Source of the DNA: Ianthella basta
Taxonomy: Eukaryota; Porifera; Demospongiae; Verongiida; Ianthellidae
Assembly: GCA_964019415.1 (NCBI GenBank)
Contig: OZ025868.1
Coordinates: forward strand, 5,557,371-5,621,370
Reading direction: 5' to 3'
Length of the DNA: 64,000 nucleotides
The notes beneath the pieces are model-generated. The model was given only the letters and a program-made list of their open reading frames with translations. It made no database searches and had not been told where the DNA came from. This document shows positions 36,980 to 48,879 of the stretch, one piece after another; position 1 is the stretch's first letter; the number at the start of each line of letters is the position of its first letter. Both the position numbers and the translations under genes were made by a program.

Positions 36980-38167
36980 TAGTGAAATCACACATATTGG
37001 GAATTGAGACAGATGCAATAGTAAATCTGCTAACTATAATAACTGAAGGATACAGGCATTGCCAAGAGACACCAACACGCCTTGTGCTGCATCCTGGTGG
37101 CCAGCACAACAATATGCACACCATTGGCAATCAACACAATGGGTGCACCGACCACAAAGGCCCAGTTTGGGTAGTGTGTCAGTCCAGTGATGCTCACTGC
37201 TGATGGTCCTTGTCTGCAAGTGTGGAGTCACATGACATTAAAGTCGTGTCTACTAGAAAAATATACATCTAGCTACAGGAGATTGTAGAATCCATATGCA
37301 TGCAATGTCACCAAAAGCATATTGTAAATCATCTAAAGAGAAGCAGGTCACATTCACCAATGAGATCCCTACACACGGAAATGATTGTCTTCTTCATGGC
37401 CGCAATTGCCCCTTTGTATGGGTGCATGTGACTAGAATCACCTCTTCTGTACCTTCAGTTGCAAAGACTTTACAACCTTCTGTATTCTAGCTGTTAATTC
37501 ATGTGCATGTGTGCTTGCTAATAATCTCTGATGGCATGGTCACCTTTAGACTGTCATGCACACATGCATGAACAAACCAGTGTTCTTTCAGTGATGATTG
37601 GTCCAAATGGGAACTCCCTAGGACTAAGGTGGTTGCTTGTTTTACTTATACATTGAAATAGGTGATGTGCATGTAGCCATTATCACTTGTGACACTGTGA
37701 CAAGAGTGAAGAGTAGCTAGCTACATACAGAAAGACACATAAGAGCAAACGAGGGCTGCAAGGACACTGTTCCTTTGGGAAGAGGCTAGAGGCAACACTG
37801 ATTCTCATACGTACGTATGCACATAGCTATACGTATGCACGAGCACATGCACGCACGCATGCACACGCACAGGAAACCAGACAAGCACTTGGAGAATACG
37901 TAGGGACTGACGTAAAATTAATTGGTAAAATTGTCCATAAACTACAGCAGCCATATGCATCAGCTCACACATTAATGAGTAAGCCATATCCAACCACTGC
38001 TGTAATCCACCCTCCTGCTGCAAGCAAGTAGCCAAGCAGAGCACCCTATAGCCGAAGGAGAGAAGGGTGCGTGCGTAGAGCTTGAAACATTCACGCGTTC
38101 AGGCCAACTGGATTACAATCTGTAGAGTAAAGCTTAAGAAAATGGTTAGACAAAGTCCCGCCCGCAT
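36881..38167 (-). pseudogene. C2: truncated 4TM gene
   Basis: Exon 1 38167-38138 (MRAGLCLTIF), exon 2 38045-37969, exon 3 37213-37054 are recognisable and open, but exon 4 and nearly all of exon 5 are gone. The last ten codons of exon 5 (with a TAA) join intron 3 through a (CA)n array at 36900-36976. The donor of exon 1 reads TTAAGC instead of GTAAGC, so splicing would fail as well. The NFT sequon of C0 and C1 is also lost (SIT). TM3 and TM4 are missing. Confidence 0.7.
36900..36976. repeat. (CA)n at C2 deletion junction
   Basis: CA array lying exactly between the exon 5 remnant and intron 3 sequence. Confidence 0.9.
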
Positions 38168-38332
38168 TGCAGGGTCTATGGTCTCTTTGGTGGGCATCAA
38201 ATGGAATAAACAGGGGTGATCCCTTTTGCGGTAATTTTAAATTATAATACTATTACTATGAAACAAATGGAGTAGTTCATGATGCACTCGCGTATCTACA
38301 GTATTCATAATTGACCATTATAGCTAATTGAT

Positions 38333-41300
38333 CTAGCCTCTCGACCTCCTCCACTGCAACATGGTAAAGTAGCAGATAACAGCAATAGCCTGCAAGAGAG
38401 AGGAAGTGGATTCAGGCAATCATACACAGATCTGTTTAACTCTCAGACAGGCAATTGCAACACAAGAAGCTATTCATACAGTAGAATGTCTCAACCTTAC
38501 AAAGTACAATTCCTACCAATGTATTTCACATACAAATTAAAGGTGACATAGCTACGTAGCTAGCTACGTACATAGCTACAAGTCATACAAGAACTTAAGA
38601 TGGCACGAGATCTGATGCTAACAAAGTGGTGGCAGTACTAGTTCATACTGCATGGTGCAAAGTTCATTACATAAAAGCTACAGAAATAGCTGAGAATATA
38701 GCGCTACATTTTGGTTGCACTACAGTATTACTAATTATACAAACAACCACCACCTTCCACCCACACACAGCACTATAGCTACCACACTGTGACTGTCTGA
38801 CAGAGCATTCATATAATAGTGTAGACAATCAACTTGTAACAACTTGTCTGATATGTCTTTTATGCAAGGACAATGGATTGCTCATAATACTGCAAAGAGG
38901 CAATGGTAGACTCACCGCACTTATGGCAGAAAGAGTGGACAGACTAGTGCACTGGAAGGGAGCAGCTAATCCATAAAATGTGAAGAATGCCACCACCTGA
39001 AACACAAGCTATAACAGCAATGCTAAGGCAGTGGATAACATTGTGTGAAGACTTGGGAGTGGAACTACAGTGGAATCTGTCTGCTATTGTTAATACATAA
39101 TATATAGAGTATGTAGCTCAGCTACCTGGTTACAGATAAAGTAGCTATATAGCAATCTCAAAACTCCATTTAATACACTATCACACTGCAATACACCTCT
39201 GACATCCATCTAAACCAATCAAGTGCAAAGTCTCACAGGTGACTGATTCAAAGAGGTTAATGGCTGAATTAAGTATATTCATTGGTACTTGTTGGTGCAC
39301 AAAGTACTTCATAACACAGGGCAAACAATTGCAAAGGATACAATTGGTGAGCAGGTGATAATAAGCACTCGATCCTTCACTCCTCTGCACCAGAGGATGG
39401 AGTTGAATAGGAGTAGGGAGGTGAGGGAAACGGAAAAGGCAATCTGTGATGATACACCTACCGTCAGGGCCATAGAAGCATTGATCCTATGAGCAATGAA
39501 GAGCTGCATGTAATAACCCCGGCCAGCATAACCTCAACATGGGACACCCACAGTGAATTAACAGTACGGCACAATGTGGACTTGTAGCATTGTATGTAAT
39601 CCTGTTTTGCCACTGATGAGGCAGAGACGATTGTGAAAGTATATTATGGGTGATATAATCCCCACAACAATGAAAGTCTAAGCATTGTGCTATGTACGTA
39701 CATTTAAAATGGGAATAGTATTATATCACCTTGGACACTATTGACTTACCAAAACTTAAAGGCAACCCTTCCAAAGATAAATTCATTCAAAACACAGCGT
39801 GTAGGAAATATGCCGTTCACCATAAAGGCTGCTCCTCCAAATAGAAATGAAAGAATGCCTGACAGCACCATTATCTGCATTCAGAGTAGACAAATATAAT
39901 ACATATGTGTATATATACATAGCAACAAATGAAGGGTTGAAACAATGTCATACATAATGTCATAGTGATCAAGGGCATGTTTCACCCTGTTTCAATATGT
40001 GAGTGGATTTGAGAATAGGGACCAATTTGTGCAATGTATAAAATGTCAGTATAGGTGAAAGCACACTAACGAGTCATGTTTCTGGTAAAGTCGGATTACT
40101 ACATCATGCGTACCTGTGGTATAGTCCCAACATCCTGGCCAGTTTGGAACCCGTAGTCGTTTCCTGCACAGCAAACCACGAAGAATAGCAATGCCGTCGC
40201 CATGTTTACAGATATAATACCAGAAGGGTTACGGGCTATTTTCTCATAATTGCAGTATTTCGTACTTTGAGTGAGCGTATCTCGGGAACTGGACCAGCTA
40301 TTGAAGCGCAACAAAGTGCAAGGAATAGCTCATCTACTGTGCTTCCACTCAGCACCACTAACTTGAAATCAGCAATTTGTGCGAATTGGTCCCTTTTCTC
40401 AAATCCATTCACGTATAATAGTGTTTAACTTACAGAAATTCAAGTTTCAAAGGACAAACATTCTGATGCACTGTGAATAGGCACAGTGAAAACATCGTGC
40501 GCATTGGGTGTCCAAGTAATGATCAGATACACATGACTGCTATTGTATGGTCAGTGCTCAATATATGAAATTCTTCAAGAGGGCGGGGCAATACAAGAAA
40601 TACGTCTTTCGGTTTGTTAAAGGTTCATTGTTCATTGTTCATTGTACATGTACAAACATTCACTGAATTATAAATAACACGTTCACTTATCAGACTGTAG
40701 CCCCTTTCATTGGGTCCCTTGCTGTGATTATGCTCAAAATACACTGCAGACCATGGTATAACAACAGTGTGGTAATTAATGCATTACATAAATGTACTTA
40801 CTGTGAACAATCCACAAACAATTTTCCCATGTTTGAAGCACAACTGACAACGACCACTTGTTTCTGGGATCTCCTCAACCAGTGGAGTGTTGCTGGGCTC
40901 ACTGGCTGAGAGAACTGACATTTCATGCAAGCCACTATCAGAGAGGGGTACATTGGGAACAATCTTCCCCTGTAGACGGAGCCTAAGCTGAACGTCCTGA
41001 ATGCGCTCCCTGAGATTCTTAACCTTCTGGTCGGATATAGAGCTCTGGCTTACTAGCTCAGCTTTCATCTTGCTCATCCGCAGAGCCTCACTGTCCTTAC
41101 TCTCCAAGTCCTTCTGCATACGCCACATCGCAAGCTGCACATTGCTGTCCTGCTCTTGTATGGAATAGCTCTTCAGCACAGTTTTCTCCACCCGCTTCAT
41201 TTCAAGCAAAATTGTATTACTTGCTGGACGTTTGCTAGCATCATCATCCAGACACAACTCAATCACACCCTGGAATAACTTAACTTCATATTCTGAAAAT

Positions 41301-42073
41301 AACTGAAGGTAGGGTGCACGTGTTTCCAGTTGAGAGTATGCCACTACACGCTGTGTCTTCTTTCCTTCAGTTGCAGATGGTCTTGGAATGACTGGGGTGG
41401 GCCACTCATGTGTGATGGCCATAATGATGAGGTTGCCGTAGGAGAACACATCGAGCTTGTCATCGTATTGTGGTGGGTGGCGCAATGCTTCAGGAGGCAT
41501 GAACCCCGGTGTGCCCTTGATGGAGGAGCTACGTGTGAGTGAGGCTGCATCGATGGCCCTGGTCATACCGAAGTCGGTCAGCTTGGTCAGGTAGGTCACC
41601 TCGTTGACGAGGATGTTGTTGGGACTGAGGTCGTGATGCACCAACTTGGGGGAGTGGCTGTGAAGGTACACCAGACCCTGGGCCACCTGACGGAGGATCA
41701 CCACCTTGTTGATGAGGGGAAAATCTTCCTTTGGCGTCGTCTCGAGTAGCGATCGCAGACTGGCGTCCATCTTCTCCAGCACCATGACAGGAGTGTGTGA
41801 GGGATCGAAGTAGATCCCTAGAAACTGGACAATCTGAGGATGTCTCAAAGCAGACCACGTGGCGCACTCTTTCTCAAACGCTGTAATGAACGCTTGCTTC
41901 TCCTCTGCTGATAGTATCTCTTTGAAGATGTCGTGCATGAACTTCGCAGCGCAGGTCGTTCCGTTCCATTCCACTTCAAATACCGTCCCAAATGCCCCCC
42001 ATCCGAGTTTCCGATCGGTCCTTCTGATGTCGTAGATCTTCAACGGAGCGAGCTCAACTTCGAAATCAGCCAT
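38333..42073 (-). CDS. A3: TKL-like kinase fused to four-transmembrane domain, 5 exons, 559 aa
   Basis: Predicted join: 42073-40802, 39874-39750, 39486-39342, 38996-38916, 38389-38333. Exon 1 encodes MADFEVELAP and the kinase. The glycine loop is GWGAFG, with Trp where A1, A2, A4 and B have Ala. Lys44, [11 protein letters not shown] and PPE are present. The C-lobe segment after residue 230 differs from A1/A2 and matches A4. TM1 IMVLSGILSFLFGGAAF; TM2 MALTVGVSSQIAF with an NAS sequon just before it; TM3 VVAFFTFYGLAAPF; end CYFTMLQWRRSRG. A possible alternative first exon lies in intron 1 (40114-40203). Confidence 0.74.
40114..40203 (-). CDS. A3 alternative first exon, 30 codons
   Basis: ATG, 30 open codons (MATALLFFVVCCAGNDYGF then QTGQDVGTIPQ) and donor CAG|GTACGC, ending in phase 0, the phase of A3 exon 2. 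Initiation here would give a 165-residue kinase-free 4TM protein, comparable to C0. The hydrophobic start could act as a signal or extra helix. A4 keeps it intact (57897-57986); A1 has a decayed version. No transcript evidence available from sequence alone. Confidence 0.42.
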
Positions 42074-42684
42074 CGTCTATAAGCAAATTTTGCGGTCGCG
42101 TGAACTAGGCCCCGTAACTGCACTATATATAGCTGTCTATCATGTGGAAAGCAGGATTTGGGAATAAATTATAATTTTATGCCATTTGATCTGATCGATC
42201 TGCGGTATTATTGCAAGTTGCATAAGTTTCATGGCGTGTATGTATACAGCCATCAAAATTCATTAAACAACATTACATACTGGAGTCATTTTATAGTCAT
42301 AACATCCAAATTGCTAGTCCACTACCTCATTCATGTTACGTCTATCTAACACAGCCTACACACATTATGCAAATATAAGGAACTGCAGCTGTTACATGTA
42401 GACACTAAAATGTGCTGTCAAGACAGCAGCAGCTATAGACAGCTACAGACAGGTAGCACTTCAAAAGTCACTCTATCCACTGCAGTACAATCAGATAGCA
42501 GAGTAGAGCCAGTCCCTACAATGGAATAAGGCAGGAAGTTTGAGTTTGAATGTCACGGGCTACACACCCTTACTAGAACTGTTTGCTCCTTTCATCTGAT
42601 CTGCTAGTATTAGTTATCACATCACCATAAAGATACTAACCAATTAATACACCCATCCACACACGCACATACATGCAAGTACAT

Positions 42685-42686
<2 letters not shown>

Positions 42687-42764
<78 letters not shown>
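42687..42764. repeat. (CA)n microsatellite
   Basis: CA array in B3 between exon 5 and the Cys-rich candidate exon. Confidence 0.95.
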
Positions 42765-42769
<5 letters not shown>

Positions 42770-43218
42770 TGCACACACACATGTACTTGTACTAGCACAA
42801 CCAAGATTTGGTTGTGTAGAGCTCATTAATATATAAGGTGAGTCAGCAGGTGGCAACAAGAACATCAGTGGCTCTATGGGTAGCATGTAGAGACACCAGC
42901 TTCATCTACCCAGTTGCACGGTCCCACAGTGCAGTAGGGGTATTTATCTATGTTCTTGCAAGACCCATGAGACGAGAGAGGTGGGGTACGGCTGTGGATG
43001 ATGATATCAGAATACGTAACTGTCCTGGACTCGTGGCTGTAGAGTACTCCACATAGCTTGCAAAATTGGCAGTAAACACTGGGAAGTGTGCTAGAGGAAT
43101 CACATGCACAAGTTGCTGCATATATTCTCCCTTGGCTTGGTTTTCAAACCCCCTCCAGCTACCAGAATTGTAGGCTGCAGATCTGCCACCCTTTTGGCTT
43201 ATTCAATGGTGCTCGTAC

Positions 43219-43323
<105 letters not shown>

Positions 43324-46300
43324 GTTAAGGGTATCACATATACTGAAGGAATAAGGTACGTATATACCACCCATAGCTTGGCTAATCATGTCACTACAAG
43401 ATCACCACAATTATGTACATGCATATCAAACTCAGCACAACATAATCCAAGTACAGAGAGAGGGTTCAAGGATACAATTGGTGAACAGATGAGGGTGAGT
43501 CCTTGACGTCTCTCTCCTCTGCACCACAGCAGAAATCATGACAGTCAGTGCAGTTGTGAGGACCACAGACAGAAGTATCTGTATTGCAGCTGTGGCATTC
43601 AAACTTTGATGAGGATGATCTGGGGTTGCTTCTATGTAAGCCCTGAAATGAGCAGCTGCATCTACAAGGAGTAGTGAGACAAAGAAATGCAAAGGGATTG
43701 GACTGAGTGAAATTCCATTGAAGTACATGTGAAATCCACATGGAATTGCATTCAAATTCTGAATTTCATCATTAGAAAAGGCTGGCTCGCATGTTAACAA
43801 AATACTAATGTCATTATTTCATCGTGACACATGTACAATATGGACTCACTCCACATTAAATGGGAAAACTCTTGCTCTCTAAGTATAACCTCAATAGAAT
43901 GAGGTCCCTTGGGATTCTCAAATCACGGGCCTACTTTAAACATAATTTGAAAGAACATAATTATACATGCAGTAGCTTAGCATTTATTGGCAATATATTA
44001 GAAAAGTACAGCAGCTATATAAATTGTACTACATACGTAATTACCATGACAACCCCATTCTTCACTGAAGGTGAGTTGGAGATATCACACTATGAGGGAT
44101 ACTTGGCTATAATTTGTCACTGGTAGTGTTTTGTCAAACAAGCCTGTCACACTGAAGCCAATGCCAAAGTGACCTGTGGTCACTCCCCCGTCCTTCATAT
44201 AGGGCAAAACAGCTGTACGTGGCTCTGATATATCTAGATGGATGACTGGGGAGTTGATCGCTGGTTACCACTCAACAGGAGTGAAGCATCAACATCACAT
44301 CCTCTTTGGCATCAGCTACAGTGTAGCCCTATACCAGTGATCAGGTAACTACCCATATTAGTACAGCAGTCGTATGCCAGACAGAGTCAAGTCAGTGAAA
44401 CTAGACACCTAAAAGTATTATTAAAAACTGAAAATCCTGTTTGTATAGCATCAGCTATTTAGAACTTTCATCTTTCGGCATAACAACAAACTGTAGCCAT
44501 GGCAAATGCTGCATGCATATACCATGTACATGTGCCACTTACTGTGTGTAAAAAGTTCTGAAAGACCGTTGGTAGTTTTACCGTGCTGGATAGCGTCGCA
44601 AATGCAAAATTTAATGCTATGGAGATGATGCTCAGGATCACCATGGACTGCAGAATGAACAGATACGTATACCACCCGTTATAGCACATCAGTCGTATCT
44701 CAGACAGAGTCAAGTCAGTAAAACTAGACACCTAAAAGTAAAGTGAAAATTGAAATCCTGTTTTTATAACACCAGCCATTTAGAACTTTCATCTTTCTGC
44801 ATAACAACAAACTGTCTGAATGTTGAGATAATGACAACAAATACCTTATGCATTCATACAGTACACACCATGCAGTAAATGCATGCAGTTCTCCAATGAT
44901 GATGCACGAATGATAGTTAATAATGTAGTGAAAATATCAACCTGGGTTAGTTGCTGAGATCAGAAGGAGCTAGAGGAGAGAGAGGCATCGTGAACTGCAG
45001 CCCTCACACAATAGTAAGTACGTAAGATGCTTTCTTTGCAGCAGTTATAATATGTTCCATAATTTTATAAGTCCACCCACAATTTATAAATACAGACAAA
45101 CATACATAATGGCACTAAGCAATTGGCACGATTTGGAAAAACTAAGCTAGCCTACTGCATATATACTTACTGTAAACAAGCAACAGGCACACTTTCCCCG
45201 TTGGAAACAGCACTGGGTCAGTTCAGTAGGTGCCTCTTCTGTTGCATGATCAGTCTCGGCCATGGCACTGGTCTCATGGACTAGGAGTGAATCTGTCAGA
45301 GCTGAAGTCCAATGCCCACTACTGGAGTCTTCAAGCACAGTGGAACGCTCAAGCTGTGACTCTAGCTGGAGATGTTCCAGGTGCTATTCAAGAATTCTTG
45401 CATTTGCTGAAAATTTTGAAATATTAGTTTGAAGACTTCGCGTCTTCTCACTCATCTTGGCAATCTCCGACTCCTTCTTCTGCACTGCCTTCTGCATGCG
45501 CCACATTGCTAGCTGAATGTTGTTTGCTTCTGTCTCTACAGCTATGCCACTTTCCAAGATAGTCACCTCGATCTTCTTCATTTCAGCTAGTAGCATTGTG
45601 CTGGTTGGATGCATTTCTTCCTGATTCTCCAGGCAAAGTTTAGTTATTCCTCCAAAAGCCTTTGTTTCTTCCTTTGAAAACTGCTCGAAATGATGCTCAC
45701 GTAGCTGAAATTCGGATGCCATCTCAACCAGTGGTTCTCCTTCGCCCATCAGCTGAGGTGTGGGCCACTGGTGGGTGATGACTGTGATGATCACATTGCC
45801 GTATGCAAACACGTCCAGTTTGTCGTCATAACGTAGGGGATAGCGAAGTGCCTCTGGAGCGACAAACCCCGGTGTGCCCTTGATGGATGAGCTACGTGTG
45901 AGTGAGGCTGCATCGATGGCCCTGGTCATACCAAAGTCGGTCAGCTTGGTCAGGTAGGTCACCTCGTTGACGAGGATGTTGTTGGGACTGAGGTCATGAT
46001 GCACCAACTTGGGGGAGTGGCTGTGAAGGTACACCAGACCCTGGGCCACCTGACGGAGGATCACCACCTTGTTGATGAGGGGAAAGTCTTCCTTTGGCGT
46101 CGTCTCGAGTAGCGATCGCAGACTGGCGTCCATCTTCTCCAGCACCATGACGGGAGTGTGGGAAGGGTCGAAGTAGATCCACAGAACTGGACAATCTGAG
46201 GATGCCTCAAAGCAGACCACGTGGCGCACTCTTTCTCAAACGCTGAGACGAACGCTTGCTTCTCCTCCGCTGATAGTATCTCCTTGAAGATTTCGTGCAT

Positions 46301-46666
46301 GAACTTCGCAGCGCAGACCGTTCCGTTCCATTCTACTTCGAATACTGTCCCAAATGCGCCCGCTCCGAGTTTTCGATCGGTTATTCTGACGTCGTAGATC
46401 TTCAACGGAGCGAAAGGCTGAACTTTAGAAGCCATCTTGCGCGCATACAATCACGTGAGGTAGCGATCGAGTGGAATCATGGACATAAGATAAACCTCCT
46501 TCAATGCAACGTATTGAAACATTTGTACCATACAAGCTGTCCTTCCCAGCATCACAAATCATGTACGTCCTGGGAATATGACATACATATCGCATAATAC
46601 TACACTACAGACTATATAGAATTTGATGCAGCAGTTGCTCAAGGTTCAATTTAGCTAAATAGGTAG

Positions 46667-46893
46667 TTAGCTATAGCTATGTATAGCTGAAACATCTTTA
46701 CGTGAAATGAACTGATTTGTAGATACCAGCGCACTGAGACATATCAAACCAATTCCAAAGCAAATCATAATTAATGCAATGAGAATGTTAACCAGTACAA
46801 AGTGAATGGTGCCACAAACAGCTTTAGTAGCAATAACTAGAGACAGGACAATTATCAGGCAAGCAAAGATATCCAAGAAGACCACAATCATCA
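46667..46893 (-). CDS. D3 exon with two membrane segments
   Basis: Same as D2 28920-29146: helices from IVVFLDIFACLIIVLSLVIA and ILIALIMICFGIGLICLSAL, polar end, TAA. Acceptor TTTGTGCAG. Confidence 0.45.
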
Positions 46894-47248
46894 CTGCACA
46901 AAAGGCCCACTGGCCAGTGCCAGCTTAAGCATCATTAAGTTGTAGTATTACAAGCGACACTAATTCCATCCATCACCATGTGCATGCAAGTTGGTTTAGC
47001 TTGAACATAGCTACCCAAATGCAGGCATCTGCCATGAATACAGTGAACCAGACATGATCAGCACCAGGCGGTCAATGCAAGGAGAAAGACAGACCCACAA
47101 TAGAGTATTGAATGATCCGGACATACACTTTCAGTATATTGAATGATCTGGACATGCACTTTCAGCACAACATTTCAATCTCAGCTATGTACTGATCAAC
47201 ACTTTCATTACAGCAGATGAAGCAAATATTTATGTGTACACGACATAC

Positions 47249-47312
47249 AGTGATTAGCAGAGTAAGTATTATCATGCAAATTGAAAGTATTGCAACACTA
47301 CTCCCAACCATA
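47249..47312 (-). CDS. D3 candidate membrane exon
   Basis: Minus frame VAILSICMIILTLLIT ends at a good donor (ACT|GTATGT). Start of the exon uncertain. Related sequence lies in D1 and D2. Confidence 0.3.
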
Positions 47313-47799
47313 TGTGGACAAAAAGTTTAAATTTGAAAGTAGTCAGGTACGAAGGTGGTCACAGAAACTTCAAATTCTGATCTTAGACTACAAAAATCAC
47401 TGCTACAGTGTCCAATGCAACTTGAAGCACAATCTACCATAGTAAAAATGGTGAGTATCTAATTGTTAACTCTACTCTATTGGAGAAGCCAACTAATAAC
47501 ATCCATTCTGTCAAATGTTGCTGTCTTGATATTCCAGAAGACTTCCTGCATGCATTCCTACAAACATGCAGAAGACGCTTCTTCACCAGGACACATTCAG
47601 GTGTGAAGTACACCAAAGTAGAATGGGAGTGGGAATGATGGACACCTGGAAAATGACAGCAACGCATTCATTAATGGCTTGAACCACCTCTGGTGTGGCA
47701 TATAGCCCATGGTGCTCAGCAGGGTACCAAGGAGGAGAAACATCAACATCGGCTTCAAACCTGCATTTTCACTGATAGTGTTGGCTCTTAGCTACATAC

Positions 47800-47918
47800 C
47801 AGAAGGATGTCATGCACAAGCAGCACAACATTTACAGCAATGGGAATATATATGAAACAGGCAAGGACAGGAACAGAGCAGATGTGAACATACATATATG
47901 CTAACCAATTCCAAGATG
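47800..47918 (-). CDS. D3 internal exon, membrane segment
   Basis: 119 nt with the same borders as in D1 and D2; SWNWLAYMYVHICSVPVLAC and hydrophobic run to VHDILL. Confidence 0.5.
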
Positions 47919-48670
47919 CTGTGAGAGAAGAGCAGCAAATTAAATGCAATACATAGCTAGCTACCGGCCACACGGCTAGAGTGCTGATGACCAAATACTT
48001 GAACTTGACAGCACTAATGAAATACCTGATGATGATTATACACAACAATTGCAAACTCCACCATTACCAGAGGGCAGAGGTCTAGTGATGCCACTGACTG
48101 AGATGAGGATTAAGAGAGATCTGCAAATGCTGTGAAGGAGAATCATTTGTCCATGTGCTTTCACAACACCTCTAGTGATGTTTATCAACATGGATTCTCA
48201 AGCCAGCAGTAGAACTGACTATGAGAATGTTGGTCAGCTCAAGGTGAATAGCGCAATCGAGTGGCTGTCTTAGCTGCAAACGCTAGAGACAGAACAGGCC
48301 ATGCAGTGCAGCAGTGTAGACATAAATTAAAAGGCACAGGGCTTTATGCCTATCTTGGTCCCATAGCATTTGATAGACTGATTCCCTCCAGAATTCACCA
48401 ACAATCTCATATTCAAAAATAAGAACTCTTAAGTGATGTGGTTGGCTGTGGACACCAGGTGATGTACTTAATATGTATGTGCAACATGCAGCCATACTGA
48501 AAACAGAAAGAGAGCAAAATTGCATAATTCTAATGAATCTCATGTACAGCATCAGCCTTTCAAGTACTAGCATACAGTCTGTACAAGTCTACAAATAGCT
48601 ATATAATATGTTCTGATTTAATTAAAGAACACTGATCTAAGCTGCACAATGTTCAGAAGCTGTAATCTAC

Positions 48671-48825
48671 CTTTAAATTGAGAAACAGTGCTGGACACAT
48701 TTGATGGCTATATGGACAACGACTCTGCCCACTCTTTATTATTGCAGGTGAACTCGACCGTAGGCTCTTAAAGAACACCAACCTTGCTGTACAGCCTACA
48801 CCACGACGTCGCTTTCCCTTGCACA
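48671..48825 (-). CDS. Cys-rich internal exon, second copy
   Basis: Copy of 30922-31076 with the same splice sites, phase and five cysteines. Confidence 0.4.
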
Positions 48826-48879
48826 CTATTGAAAATATACATTTGCTCATGTTAGATATCACCTTCCTCTCACAAATGG

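Noticed and set aside
42838-43056. Plus-strand 72-codon frame in B3
   Set aside because: Opposite-strand frame has the shared stop and in-frame indel; the plus frame stops early in B2.
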